Assembly: GCA_012522185.1 (NCBI GenBank) | Contig: JAAYKY010000035.1 | Coordinates: 1 to 64,000, forward strand | Direction of reading: 5' to 3' | Source of the DNA: Flavobacteriaceae bacterium | Lineage (GTDB): Bacteria > Bacteroidota > Bacteroidia > Flavobacteriales > Weeksellaceae | DNA length: 64,000 nucleotides | In this document: in pieces, positions 44,072 to 52,693 of the stretch | Layout of the letters: every line of letters begins with the position of its first letter | Numbering within the stretch: position 1 is the first letter of the stretch | Position numbers and translations under genes: made by a program | Notes under the pieces: generated by a model | The model's database searches: none | What the model saw: the letters and a program-made list of their open reading frames with translations, nothing else | Told to the model about the DNA's origin: nothing

Positions 44072-44904
44072 AGTTTCTGTGTATAATAATTAAAATCTTT
44101 CATGACCCTGTCTATGAATTCCACATCTGACTGTTCCCCTTTTACGTCCATCACTTCTTCCAATCGGGAACGAAGTCTTCTTAAAGTGACATAATCGCGG
44201 TTTTTTCTAGCAATGACAAATGTGTCTTTTATGATTCTTGCATCGTTATCGCTCAATTTCATGACCTGACTGTATTTCGGGATATAGGTTTCTTGAATTT
44301 CTTCGAGAATGGTAATATCTATCGAATGTTTTTCTCTGAGTTTCAGAACTGTAGTTCCAGCGACTATATCGCCAAGTCGCTGAGAGTTTCGAGTACGAAT
44401 AATCGAAATAAAAGCTACGATTCCGGTCATCATAGTCATCATTGCGGCCAAAATCATTGCGGTATCTAATCCAAAAATAGGGATGAAAAACAGCAGCATA
44501 AAACTTCCCGTCCAGAAATCCACAAATCGGAATATCCATCGAGTAAAATATTCAGTAAAACCGGCTTTGTATCCGTTGAGTTTCACAACACGAATTTTAC
44601 AAATCATCTTGCCAAAGGTTTGTCCATTGAATAGAAATTCGGTCCAGAGTGAATAAAACAGAGCAGGAAAAAGTAAAATCACAAATAGGATTTCAAGGAA
44701 AACATGGACATCATAATGCAAAGTTCCACCGTCAAAAATATTTCCTTGCACACCAAATAAGTCAAAAAACGTATAAGAAAGCGCCCAGATGTAGAAATAA
44801 ATAAAAATCAGATCTAGGAGAAATGCTACCAAACGGAGTCCGACACCGGCATGTTGGACATCCACGTTTACGTTTAGGGGTGTTTTGATTACGAGTTTTT
44901 GCAT
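44068..44904 (-). CDS. RDD family membrane protein
   Basis: 278 residues. The RDD domain covers ~20-190: VGLRLVAFLLDLIFIYFY with the namesake Arg and Asp, a second helix pair around LEILFVILLFPALFYSLWT, the signature FNGQTFGKMICKIRVVKLNG, and RWIFRFVDFWTG. The cytoplasmic C-terminal ~90 residues are helical and charged. RDD proteins are implicated in Na+/H+ or solute transport in only a few cases. It is divergent from the SpoIIM gene (94 nt), a conserved arrangement with the operon that follows. Confidence 0.88.
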   Translation of the reverse strand: MQKLVIKTPLNVNVDVQHAGVGLRLVAFLLDLIFIYFYIWALSYTFFDLFGVQGNIFDGGTLHYDVHVFLEILFVILLFPALFYSLWTEFLFNGQTFGKMICKIRVVKLNGYKAGFTEYFTRWIFRFVDFWTGSFMLLFFIPIFGLDTAMILAAMMTMMTGIVAFISIIRTRNSQRLGDIVAGTTVLKLREKHSIDITILEEIQETYIPKYSQVMKLSDNDARIIKDTFVIARKNRDYVTLRRLRSRLEEVMDVKGEQSDVEFIDRVMKDFNYYTQKL

Positions 44905-44998
44905 GATTGTTCAGGAAAGGTACACAAAGAATGTTTAAATTTATTTTTTATGCGCTATATTTCTATCTTTACGGTTCAATTTAAATCTTTTTTCCGCA

Positions 44999-46009
44999 TT
45001 GAGAGAAGCTGCTTTCATCAAACAAAATAAAGAAAAATGGCTGGAATTTGAAAAATCATTGTACAATTCCACCGAAAATAAGCCAGAAAGGCTCGCGGAA
45101 TTATTTATTCAGGTAAACAATGATTTGGCGTATGCTCAGACCTATTACCCAAAAAGCAATGTCATCAAGTACCTCAATGCCATTACAGCTACAGCTTATC
45201 ATAAAATTTATGGAAAACAAAAGTCAGGCAAGGGACTTGCGAGTTTTTGGACTTTTGAGATTCCGATGATTATGTATCAATATCGGAAATATTTTTATTT
45301 TTCATTTGCTGTTTTTTTTCTGATGGCTCTCATCGGTGTGTTTTCTGCGATTCACGAACCGGAATTCGTTCGTTCTTTTCTGGGAGATGATTATGTAAAT
45401 ATGACGGAAGACAATATCGAGCGTGGTGATCCTTTGGCGGTTTACAATAATGAAACGAGTTTTGGGGATTTCAACAGTTTTTTCATGATTGCTACCAATA
45501 ATCTTCGGGTAGGATTTATGTCTTTTGTTTATGGAATTTTTGGTGGGATTGGTTCTCTTTATTTTATGTTGGTAAATGGGATTATGGTCGGAAGTTTCCA
45601 ATATATGTTTTACGAGAAAGGACATTTTTTCCTTTCCCTTCGTACGATTTGGATGCATGGAGCCATGGAGATTTTCGCTATGTGTATCGAAATTGGAGCC
45701 GGTGTTTTGATGGGAACAAGTTATTTGTTTCCTGGTATTTTGACACGTAAGCAAGCGTTTTTTCAGAAAGGAAAAGCAGCTTTGAAAATCGTTTTGAGTA
45801 CAATTCCATTTACATTGGCGGCGGCTTTGATCGAAGGTTATTTAACCCAATATGCCAATGAAATGCCGATTATTCTTGCCGCTTTGATTGTATTAGGAAC
45901 CTTGGGTTTTATCAGTTGGTATTATTTGATTTATCCTCCTCGTGTCTATCGAAAAAACCAAGAAGATATTTCATATTTATTAAAAGAAATTGGACATGAG
46001 AAAACTTAA
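44999..46009 (+). CDS. Stage II sporulation protein M (SpoIIM) family membrane protein
   Basis: 336 residues from a TTG start (MREAAFIKQNKEKWLEFE), the N-terminus seen in flavobacterial members; no ATG is available nearby. The C-terminal two thirds has five or so transmembrane helices with the family pattern TNNLRVGFMSFVYGIFGG and WMHGAMEIFAMCIEIGAGVLMG. The name comes from Bacillus, but no sporulation is implied here. First gene of a five-gene block with DUF4129, DUF4350, MoxR and DUF58 proteins. TATCTTTA just upstream may be its -7 element. Confidence 0.88.
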   Translation: MREAAFIKQNKEKWLEFEKSLYNSTENKPERLAELFIQVNNDLAYAQTYYPKSNVIKYLNAITATAYHKIYGKQKSGKGLASFWTFEIPMIMYQYRKYFYFSFAVFFLMALIGVFSAIHEPEFVRSFLGDDYVNMTEDNIERGDPLAVYNNETSFGDFNSFFMIATNNLRVGFMSFVYGIFGGIGSLYFMLVNGIMVGSFQYMFYEKGHFFLSLRTIWMHGAMEIFAMCIEIGAGVLMGTSYLFPGILTRKQAFFQKGKAALKIVLSTIPFTLAAALIEGYLTQYANEMPIILAALIVLGTLGFISWYYLIYPPRVYRKNQEDISYLLKEIGHEKT

Positions 46010-46718
46010 ACTCCTTTTTCTTTCTTTTTTATTGGGGCAGGTTTTCATCTGCGCACAAGGCTATGAAGAGGTCATAAATGTTTATGAAGAAGAATCCATT
46101 CAGACACCGAGCAAAGAAGAAATAGGTGAAATATTTTATGAATCCAAAAGTTTAGATCCGGGATTTAAAGAGAAGTACAAAGGCAAAAAATTTAATTACG
46201 ACCAAAAGGAAAAGCCAAGCAAACCGCCCTCTACCCCTATGTTTCAATTGCCTCCAGGTCTTTTGCAAGTTTTGATGTACACAGGACTTGCGGTTATTTT
46301 GGGTGTCATTATTTATCACATCCTAAGAAATTCAGGCGGATTTGAATTCAGAGGACGCAAGAAAAAAATCCGATACGATACCGTAGAGGAAATACTGGAA
46401 GATCCGGATGACATTGAAAACAACGACTTCCCAAGATTGATACAAAAAGCAAAATCTGAGAATAATTTCCGACTTGCCATTCGTTATTATCATTTGTGGG
46501 TTTTGCAATTATTGTCCGATCGAAATCTCATCAAGTGGAATCGAGACAAAACCGATCATGATTATTATAACGAACTAAATACCAAATCTATACAAAAATA
46601 CTTTTCTCAAAATATTTATATTTATGATTATATCTGGTATGGGAATTTCGAGTTAAATCCTAATGAGTTTCAACTGGCTGAATCCATTTTTAAACGAACT
46701 TTAAACAAACTCAAATGA
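45996..46718 (+). CDS. DUF4129-like membrane protein
   Basis: 240 residues from the ATG at 45996, after an overlap of 14 nt with the SpoIIM gene. A signal peptide (ending FICAQG) is followed by an extracytoplasmic segment, one transmembrane helix (about 85-105) and a cytoplasmic domain with NNFRLAIRYYHLWVLQLLSDRNLIKWNRDKT (abridged), the core of the DUF4129 family, which often accompanies transglutaminase-like or MoxR/DUF58 genes. No catalytic site known. It overlaps the next gene by 4 nt. Confidence 0.85.
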   Translation: MRKLKLLFLSFLLGQVFICAQGYEEVINVYEEESIQTPSKEEIGEIFYESKSLDPGFKEKYKGKKFNYDQKEKPSKPPSTPMFQLPPGLLQVLMYTGLAVILGVIIYHILRNSGGFEFRGRKKKIRYDTVEEILEDPDDIENNDFPRLIQKAKSENNFRLAIRYYHLWVLQLLSDRNLIKWNRDKTDHDYYNELNTKSIQKYFSQNIYIYDYIWYGNFELNPNEFQLAESIFKRTLNKLK

Positions 46719-47944
46719 AAATCAACGGTCTGAAATATCTGATTGCTTTGATGGTTTTCCTCGTTTGGGGCTGTACGGATGTGCCTGTGAATTGGCAACG
46801 AACATTTGATTCGAAAGACACGATTCCTTATGGAACTTATGTTTTGCGACAGGAATTGTCAAATATGTTCCCGGACTCTCAAGTTTATAATATCCACGAT
46901 ACCGGTGAGGATTTTTTTGAATATTTTCATTACGATTATACCTACGATCAGTATATTTTCATTCGAGACAATGTTTTCTACGATGATTCGACTTGGGAAA
47001 ACATTGTAGGCTTTGTGAGCAGAGGTGGCACAGCTTTCATTTCGCTTCCGGTTCATAATCTGACATTGGAAAGATCGTTAGGCTTGAAAACCACTCAATT
47101 AGCTCGTAGTTTTGAAACTAACGAAGTTAAACTATCGGTAAAAACACCCCAAAACCTCAATACATATATTTTCGAAAAAGGATTTAATCTGGCTTATTTT
47201 TCAGATTTTGAGGAATATCGCACCGAAGTTTTGGGCTATATCAATTACGATGGGACGACGGCTCCCAATTTTTTGAAAATTTATCATGGAGAAGGAGCGT
47301 TTTTCGTTCATACTGAACCCATTGCTTTCACGAATTATTACTTATTGAAAACGGAAAATGATGGATATATCAATGATTTATTTTCCTATTTAGGTTCTGA
47401 AGATATCATTTGGGACAACCACCGGATTTACAATCGTCATTCGGGTGAGCGAAATGACGGAGGATTTTTCAATGGTTTGGATTTTATCATGAAGCATGAT
47501 TCGCTGCGCTGGTCGTTTTTCCTTTTGATAATTCTTGGCATTCTTTATTTGCTGTTCAATTCCAAACGCCGTCAAAAAGCAGTTCCTATTTTACTACCCT
47601 ACACCAATTACACCCTTGATTTCGCAAAAACACTTTCGGAACTTTACCGATACAACAAAGATCATACGGCGATGGTTCGCTACAAAATCAATTATTTTCT
47701 GGAACAGATTCGTCAGCATTACAACATCACTTCAAAAGATACGGAAAAAGATTTCTCGGAACTTTTAAGTTCAAAATCGGGAGTAGATATCGATTTATGT
47801 CGAAAAATTGTGGTGACAATAGATATTTTCAAGAGTCGAAATTACCTTGACAAAGAAGATTTCTTTAAATTACATTCTTTAATCGAAAAATTTAACCAAA
47901 AATCAAATAATTATGGAAGACCTATCGCAAGAAAAACAAGCTGA
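46715..47944 (+). CDS. DUF4350-like membrane protein
   Basis: 409 residues. A signal peptide with a possible lipobox (FLVWGC, about residue 20) is followed by an extracytoplasmic domain (~25-255) with DSKDTIPYGTYVLRQEL near the start, which is the DUF4350 opening, then one transmembrane helix (~267-283) and a cytoplasmic helical tail (~290-409). DUF4350 domains resemble glutamine-amidotransferase-like folds, but catalytic residues were not identified. Start overlaps the DUF4129 gene by 4 nt and its end overlaps moxR by 32 nt: tight coupling. Confidence 0.85.
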   Translation: MKINGLKYLIALMVFLVWGCTDVPVNWQRTFDSKDTIPYGTYVLRQELSNMFPDSQVYNIHDTGEDFFEYFHYDYTYDQYIFIRDNVFYDDSTWENIVGFVSRGGTAFISLPVHNLTLERSLGLKTTQLARSFETNEVKLSVKTPQNLNTYIFEKGFNLAYFSDFEEYRTEVLGYINYDGTTAPNFLKIYHGEGAFFVHTEPIAFTNYYLLKTENDGYINDLFSYLGSEDIIWDNHRIYNRHSGERNDGGFFNGLDFIMKHDSLRWSFFLLIILGILYLLFNSKRRQKAVPILLPYTNYTLDFAKTLSELYRYNKDHTAMVRYKINYFLEQIRQHYNITSKDTEKDFSELLSSKSGVDIDLCRKIVVTIDIFKSRNYLDKEDFFKLHSLIEKFNQKSNNYGRPIARKTS

Positions 47945-48959
47945 ATTCTCAGAAGAAAAGAATCATTTGACTGAAAATTCAGGTGCTGAACTTGTGTTTG
48001 GAAGTCGAATTGATTTGGGTAAAATCAAAAATGGAGTGGCGGAAATAAAGCATCAACTTAGCAAAGTCATCGTGGGGCAGGAAGAATTCATCGAACTTTT
48101 GATGGTAAGTATTTTCTCAAATGGTCATGCTTTGATTGAAGGCGTTCCGGGTGTTGCCAAAACGATTACAGCTAAATTACTTGCTCGGACGATGGATGTT
48201 GGGTTTAGCCGGATTCAATTTACGCCTGATTTGATGCCTTCGGATATTTTGGGAACTTCCATTTTCGATATTAAAAAGAATGAATTTGAATTTAAAAAAG
48301 GACCTGTTTTTTCCAACATAGTTTTGATTGATGAAATCAACCGTGCACCCGCCAAAACCCAAGCAGCATTGTTTGAAGTAATGGCCGAAAGGCAAGTGAC
48401 AATTGACGGAAATCAATACGATATGGAGCCTCCGTTTTTGGTTTTTGCTACCCAAAATCCGGTGGAACAAGAAGGCACCTATCGACTTCCCGAAGCCCAA
48501 TTGGATCGGTTTCTTTTTAAAATTGAAGTCGGTTATCCGACTTTGGAGGAAGAGGTTTCCATCATTGAGGGAAATAATCTCAGAAAAAATAAAGATTCTA
48601 CGCAATTGGTTTCTCCGATTTTCAAAGCTCATGAGATCAAGGAGTTTCAGGAAATCATACAGGAAGTTTTGGTGGAATCGAGGTTGATTCGATACATCGC
48701 TTCGATTGTAAATTCGACTCGAAATCATCCTTTTTTATTTTTGGGAGCTTCGCCTCGTGCTTCGATTTCGATTTTGAATGCTTCGAAAGCCTTGGCGGCC
48801 ATTCGCGGGCGTGATTTCGTCATTCCAGAGGATATAAAATCCACGGCGATTCCTGCCTTGAAACACCGAATTGTCATTTCTCCGGAAAAAGAAATGGAAG
48901 GGATGACTTCTTCGCAAATTATTCAGCAAATCATCGAAAGCATCGAAATTCCTCGTTAA
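47913..48959 (+). CDS. MoxR family AAA+ ATPase
   Basis: 348 residues. The P-loop GVPGVAKTITAKLLAR (about 76-91) has Ala in place of the common Gly, as in many MoxR proteins. Walker B is VLIDEINRAPAKTQAAL (about 138-154) and sensor motifs are VFATQNPVEQEGTYRLPEAQLDRF in outline (about 180-203). MoxR ATPases act as chaperone-like partners of VWA/DUF58 proteins. It is directly followed, with a 1-nt overlap, by a DUF58 gene. Confidence 0.94.
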   Translation: MEDLSQEKQAEFSEEKNHLTENSGAELVFGSRIDLGKIKNGVAEIKHQLSKVIVGQEEFIELLMVSIFSNGHALIEGVPGVAKTITAKLLARTMDVGFSRIQFTPDLMPSDILGTSIFDIKKNEFEFKKGPVFSNIVLIDEINRAPAKTQAALFEVMAERQVTIDGNQYDMEPPFLVFATQNPVEQEGTYRLPEAQLDRFLFKIEVGYPTLEEEVSIIEGNNLRKNKDSTQLVSPIFKAHEIKEFQEIIQEVLVESRLIRYIASIVNSTRNHPFLFLGASPRASISILNASKALAAIRGRDFVIPEDIKSTAIPALKHRIVISPEKEMEGMTSSQIIQQIIESIEIPR

Positions 48960-50284
48960 TGAAATACTGGAAACAAATATTTCTAAATAAACCTTTTTTT
49001 TACGCCTTTTCCCTCGTGATCATAGGGTTTTGTCTCGGGTTTTATTTTCCGGAAATGATTTTGATTTCGCAATTGATTCTGTTTGCAGTAGTTCTCATTA
49101 CTTTGTTTGAAGTTGTACTTTTATTTTGGACTCGAAAGGGTGTTTCTGCCCAAAGAATTCTTCAAGACAAATTATCGAATTCCGATTCCAATCCGGTTGA
49201 AATTCATTTGGAAAATCATTTTCCGTTTCGAATTAAATATAGTTTAGTTGACGAAATTCCAAACCAGTTTCAGATTTTTGATTTTAAAATAAAGGGGGTA
49301 TTGGGATCTCGGTCTTCTACTCAAATTACATATGAACTTATTCCGAAAGAGAGAGGCGTCTATCGTTTTGGCGATTTAAATGTTTTTGTGGCAACTCCCC
49401 TTGGATTTTTTCAGAGGAGAATTCAAATTCCGGCTCAATCTGAAATTAAGGTTTATCCTTCTTTTCTACGATTGAATCAATTCAGTTTACATAATTTCAA
49501 GGCTCATATCAATGAAATTGGTCAGAAGAAAATGAGGCGGATTGGTCATAGTATGGAGTTTGAGCAAATCAAGGATTATGTAGCGGGTGATGATTTCCGG
49601 ACTATCAATTGGAAATCTACTGCCAAGAATCAGAAGCTGATGGTCAATCAATATGTGGATGAGAAGTCCCAACAGGTTTATTGTGCGATTGACAAGGGAA
49701 GAGTGATGAAGATGCCTTTTGGAGGCATGAGTTTATTGGATTATGCGATCAATTCCAGTCTTGTTTTCAGCAATGTAGTTCTTCAGAATCAGGATCGTGC
49801 TGGTGTTTTTACTTTTTCCAGTCAATTGGAGAATTTAGTAAAAGCAGAAAGGCGTTCGACTCAACTTCATAAAATTTCGGAAAGTCTTTATAATATTCAG
49901 AGTAATTTTTCTGAAACGGATTTCGGGAAACTTTATAATTCGATAAAATATAAAATTACCCAAAGGGGATTGATTGTTTTGTTTACCAATTTCGAAAGCA
50001 TGGATTCGCTGCATCGTCAGCTTCCTTATTTGCAAGGAATTAATAAAAGTCATTTGTTGGTGGTTGTATTTTTCAGGAATACGGAACTAGAAGATTTTTT
50101 ATTGAGTCAAGAAGATTCGGATTTGTACGAGCGTACATTGGTGGAGAAATTCATTTATGAAAAACAACAAATCGTTTTAGAGCTCAACAAATATGGAATT
50201 CAAACGGTTCTTACTCGACCGGAAGACTTAACGGTCAATACCATAAATAAATACCTCGAGATTAAATCCCGAGGTATTATTTGA
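48959..50284 (+). CDS. DUF58 domain-containing protein
   Basis: 441 residues. Two N-terminal transmembrane helices (about 15-55) precede a cytoplasmic-type domain with the DUF58 signature EFEQIKDYVAGDDFRTINWKSTA (abridged; about 199-220) and a VWA-like fold after it (CAIDKGRVMKMPF). It pairs with the MoxR ATPase upstream (TAATG overlap). The last codons lie in the stem of a terminator. The five-gene block is conserved across Bacteroidota. Confidence 0.92.
   Translation: MKYWKQIFLNKPFFYAFSLVIIGFCLGFYFPEMILISQLILFAVVLITLFEVVLLFWTRKGVSAQRILQDKLSNSDSNPVEIHLENHFPFRIKYSLVDEIPNQFQIFDFKIKGVLGSRSSTQITYELIPKERGVYRFGDLNVFVATPLGFFQRRIQIPAQSEIKVYPSFLRLNQFSLHNFKAHINEIGQKKMRRIGHSMEFEQIKDYVAGDDFRTINWKSTAKNQKLMVNQYVDEKSQQVYCAIDKGRVMKMPFGGMSLLDYAINSSLVFSNVVLQNQDRAGVFTFSSQLENLVKAERRSTQLHKISESLYNIQSNFSETDFGKLYNSIKYKITQRGLIVLFTNFESMDSLHRQLPYLQGINKSHLLVVVFFRNTELEDFLLSQEDSDLYERTLVEKFIYEKQQIVLELNKYGIQTVLTRPEDLTVNTINKYLEIKSRGII
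50250..50280 (+). terminator. Terminator overlapping the end of the DUF58 gene
   Basis: AATACCTCG (50250-50258) pairs with CGAGGTATT (50270-50278). The stem lies within the last twelve codons and runs almost to the stop at 50282-50284; only a weak T-rich stretch follows (TATTTGATTTAATTT). It closes the SpoIIM-DUF58 operon from inside the coding sequence. Confidence 0.6.
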
Positions 50285-50297
50285 TTTAATTTCTTAG

Positions 50298-50501
50298 TTA
50301 AGTTTTTTGAGGTAGATAAATGATAGAATCTGAGTGAAAGATGGTGCCATCATTTATCGTGAATTTGACGTTGCTTTCTATATAAATTTGAGCCTGAAGA
50401 AAAGAGAAGTTTAGAAATACAAAAACAAGCCCAAGAATCTTTCCGGTAGTCAGAAAAAATTCGAAAGGGCTTGGGTTTTGGTATTTAGGCTGATTAAGCA
50501 A
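50298..50501 (-). CDS. Possible short secreted protein or gene remnant
   Basis: 67 codons from a TTG start, with no ATG. The middle is a hydrophobic helix ending LQAQ, the typical signal peptidase site of flavobacterial secreted proteins, followed by only ~30 residues (IYIESNVKFTINDGTIFHSD). This looks like the front of an exported protein that has lost the rest, or a very small exported peptide. No family was recognised and the start is weak. Confidence 0.35.
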   Translation of the reverse strand: MLNQPKYQNPSPFEFFLTTGKILGLVFVFLNFSFLQAQIYIESNVKFTINDGTIFHSDSIIYLPQKT

Positions 50502-50545
50502 GCTGCGTAATTTTGCAACGAAATTAGCCGTTAAAAAAACTATTT

Positions 50546-50590
50546 AAAAAGGTTTGGTTTACCGATCTCCCTAAAACGGCAAACCAAAAC
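50546..50590 (-). terminator. Terminator of the AraC/TPR regulator gene
   Basis: GTTTGGTTTACCG (50552-50564) pairs with CGGCAAACCAAAAC (50577-50590) except for one A-C mismatch, giving a ~12-bp stem. On the minus strand it is followed by TTTTT (plus 50546-50550). It starts about 30 nt past the regulator's stop. Confidence 0.75.
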
Positions 50591-50619
50591 AGAGCCATAA
50601 AAGACTCAACACCAACACA

Positions 50620-52191
50620 CTAAACACATCCCCTCTCCACTTCTTCCAGTGATTTGATAAACAAAGAAGGTGAGATAGAAGTTACTTTCTTAAATACAGT
50701 TGCAAATTTATTTTGAGAAGAAAACCCTGCTTCTTCTGCGAGTGTAGCCATTTTATATTTTCTGTATAAAGGTTCTTTGTTTAATTTTTTTATGATATAA
50801 TTTACTCGAAGTTCATTTATATAATTATTGAAATCCTGTTTTTTATATGTATTGATTACATAAGACAGATATTTCGTATTGGTATCACAATAAGTAGCCA
50901 AGAAAGAAAGCGATACATTGTTTCGGGTAAAGAGATTGGAGGATTCAAATTTCTCTAACTTGGTCAAAAGCCTATCTTCTGTTGCAGAGGTCATGATAGT
51001 CGATGCACCAACTTCATTCTCTGAATTTTCTTTATTTTCTTGACTATCCTCTTTAGGATTAATTGGCTTTGGCTGTGTTTTACTATCAATTCTTGCTAAA
51101 ATCTCTTTTATCTTTTGAATATTTCTTTTTTGTTGCTTTCTGTACCAGATGAAGTACATAATCCCCAACATAATTATTATAAATAAAACAATTACAATTT
51201 TATTTTTTGCACTGACTTTATTCTCTATACTCGATTTCTCTTTATCCATCTTCGCAAAAGACTCTGTAACTACAACTGTCTTATGATCAGAAATAAGCCC
51301 ACGAACTGAGTCTTGTTTGCTTTTTGTAAGAATTATGTTTTCGATATCTTTTGTCAGGGCATAATACCGTTGGGAAGTTTCATAAACACGATTTTTTAAT
51401 TCCAGATAATTAGATCTTTCAGCAATTTGATTAGCCAGATCAAGGTTTTCCTTTGCCAGATTATTTTCTCTTCTCTCGATATAAACATTGGTCATTCCAT
51501 TATAAATTAATCCTTTTAAATAAGATTCTGGCAAATCGCCATAAGAACGGAGCGCCTCTTCAAAATAAACCAATGCTGTTTTATACTCTTTCAAGTGATA
51601 ATAACATTCTCCCAAAAAAACTCTATTTTCCGCAACCCTAAAGCCTTTATTGTCTTTTAGATTATTTAAATAATCGATCGCTTTCTCGAAATAGTGTACA
51701 GCAGTCTTATACTCTTTCTGCCCCATATGGCTAAAGGCGATTTCGTGATACAAAGAACCAACTGCACTGTTCGCAGACTCCTTTGGCTCAATTTTCTCAG
51801 CACTTTCCAACGCGATATTCATAAACTCATTCGCTTTCGTATAAAGTCCGGATAAACGGTATTGAGTTGATAAAAAACCATTTACTCTTGTAATCCAGTT
51901 ATAATCTGTCGTCTGAGAGATGACCTCTTTTGCCTTCAGGCCATATTCGATAGCTTTGTTCAGATCTCCGGAATGCTGATACAAAGTAGCAGTCAACATC
52001 AAACTCCTGGTTTTAAAATAAGGTGTTTCAGAAACTTTAAACAAAGAATCAGCAATATACAATGCTCTTTCAAAATCATTCTGAGCGATTTCATTATAAG
52101 TTTTCAGATAAACTTCATTATAATTTTCAAGATTCTGTGCATTTAAAATTGATAAAATAAAAAAGAAGGGAAACAAGCAAATCTTATTCAT
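50620..52191 (-). CDS. Membrane-bound TPR/AraC-type transcriptional regulator
   Basis: 523 residues. A signal peptide (ending LNAQ) leads to periplasmic TPR repeats (about 25-290; for example YKTAVHYFEKAIDYL and YKTALVYFEEALRSY), then one transmembrane helix (about 330-347, IVIVLFIIIMLGIMYFIWY) and a cytoplasmic AraC/HTH_18 domain (~415-520) with the second helix-turn-helix ATLAEEAGFSSQNKFATVFKK. This single-chain sensor/regulator layout is common in Chryseobacterium-like bacteria. The signal and the regulated genes are unknown; the neighbouring T9SS cargo and TlpA genes are candidates. Confidence 0.9.
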   Translation of the reverse strand: MNKICLFPFFFILSILNAQNLENYNEVYLKTYNEIAQNDFERALYIADSLFKVSETPYFKTRSLMLTATLYQHSGDLNKAIEYGLKAKEVISQTTDYNWITRVNGFLSTQYRLSGLYTKANEFMNIALESAEKIEPKESANSAVGSLYHEIAFSHMGQKEYKTAVHYFEKAIDYLNNLKDNKGFRVAENRVFLGECYYHLKEYKTALVYFEEALRSYGDLPESYLKGLIYNGMTNVYIERRENNLAKENLDLANQIAERSNYLELKNRVYETSQRYYALTKDIENIILTKSKQDSVRGLISDHKTVVVTESFAKMDKEKSSIENKVSAKNKIVIVLFIIIMLGIMYFIWYRKQQKRNIQKIKEILARIDSKTQPKPINPKEDSQENKENSENEVGASTIMTSATEDRLLTKLEKFESSNLFTRNNVSLSFLATYCDTNTKYLSYVINTYKKQDFNNYINELRVNYIIKKLNKEPLYRKYKMATLAEEAGFSSQNKFATVFKKVTSISPSLFIKSLEEVERGCV

Positions 52192-52240
52192 TTCTATTGG
52201 AATTTTGAGCGACCCTATTCGCAGGTAGAGACTTAATCCT

Positions 52241-52248
52241 CAAAGATA
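52241..52248 (-). promoter_or_regulatory. -7 element of the AraC/TPR regulator gene
   Basis: TATCTTTG on the minus strand, about 49 nt before the ATG at 52191. No TTG at the normal -33 distance was found. Confidence 0.4.
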
Positions 52249-52616
52249 ACCCTTTATAAAGTTTGAGAAAACACCCATTCAAATTTTCTCTTTTAAACCA
52301 TCAAACATAAGTATCATTTTCAGTAAAACGGTAAATGTTTATTTTGATAACAGCCTCAAATAAACTAAGTTATATAGCGATTTAAAATTAAGACTGAGTT
52401 TTAACTGGATAACGTAATAAATATGAATTTGATGGAAATTCGATAGGTTTAAGATACATTAATTGCCCCCTCATAATTCATCTGTTCGTTAAAGTCCCTT
52501 CTCGAGTAGAGAACAGAACATTCCAAGTTTAGCGGTTTAGTACTCTCTCAGAATACAAATTCAAAAAAGGAAATTACTTGTAGATAAATAAAGAACTATG
52601 GCCCATTATAAAAATT

Positions 52617-52651
52617 GCTAAAGTTATAGGTAGAACGCATATAACTTTAGC
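52617..52651 (-). terminator. Terminator of the TlpA-like thioredoxin gene
   Basis: A 12-bp perfect stem, GCTAAAGTTATA (52617-52628) with TATAACTTTAGC (52640-52651), 11-nt loop, followed on the minus strand by AATTTTTAT. It begins 43 nt after the stop at 52694. Confidence 0.82.
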
Positions 52652-52693
52652 AAAATTATTTTTAAACCTCAGTTTAACTGATTTGGCAACAAA

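Larger units (their letters stand above)
52192..52693. other. 502-bp intergenic region, no gene seen
   Basis: It separates two minus-strand genes. The right part carries the terminator of the TlpA gene (52617-52651); the left part carries a -7 element (TATCTTTG, plus 52241-52248) for the AraC/TPR regulator. The ~350 nt between have no reading frame worth calling, no strong repeat and no tRNA. A small RNA cannot be excluded. Confidence 0.5.

Noticed and set aside
44999-46009. SpoIIM as evidence of sporulation
   Set aside because: No other sporulation genes; the family is widespread in non-sporulating bacteria.
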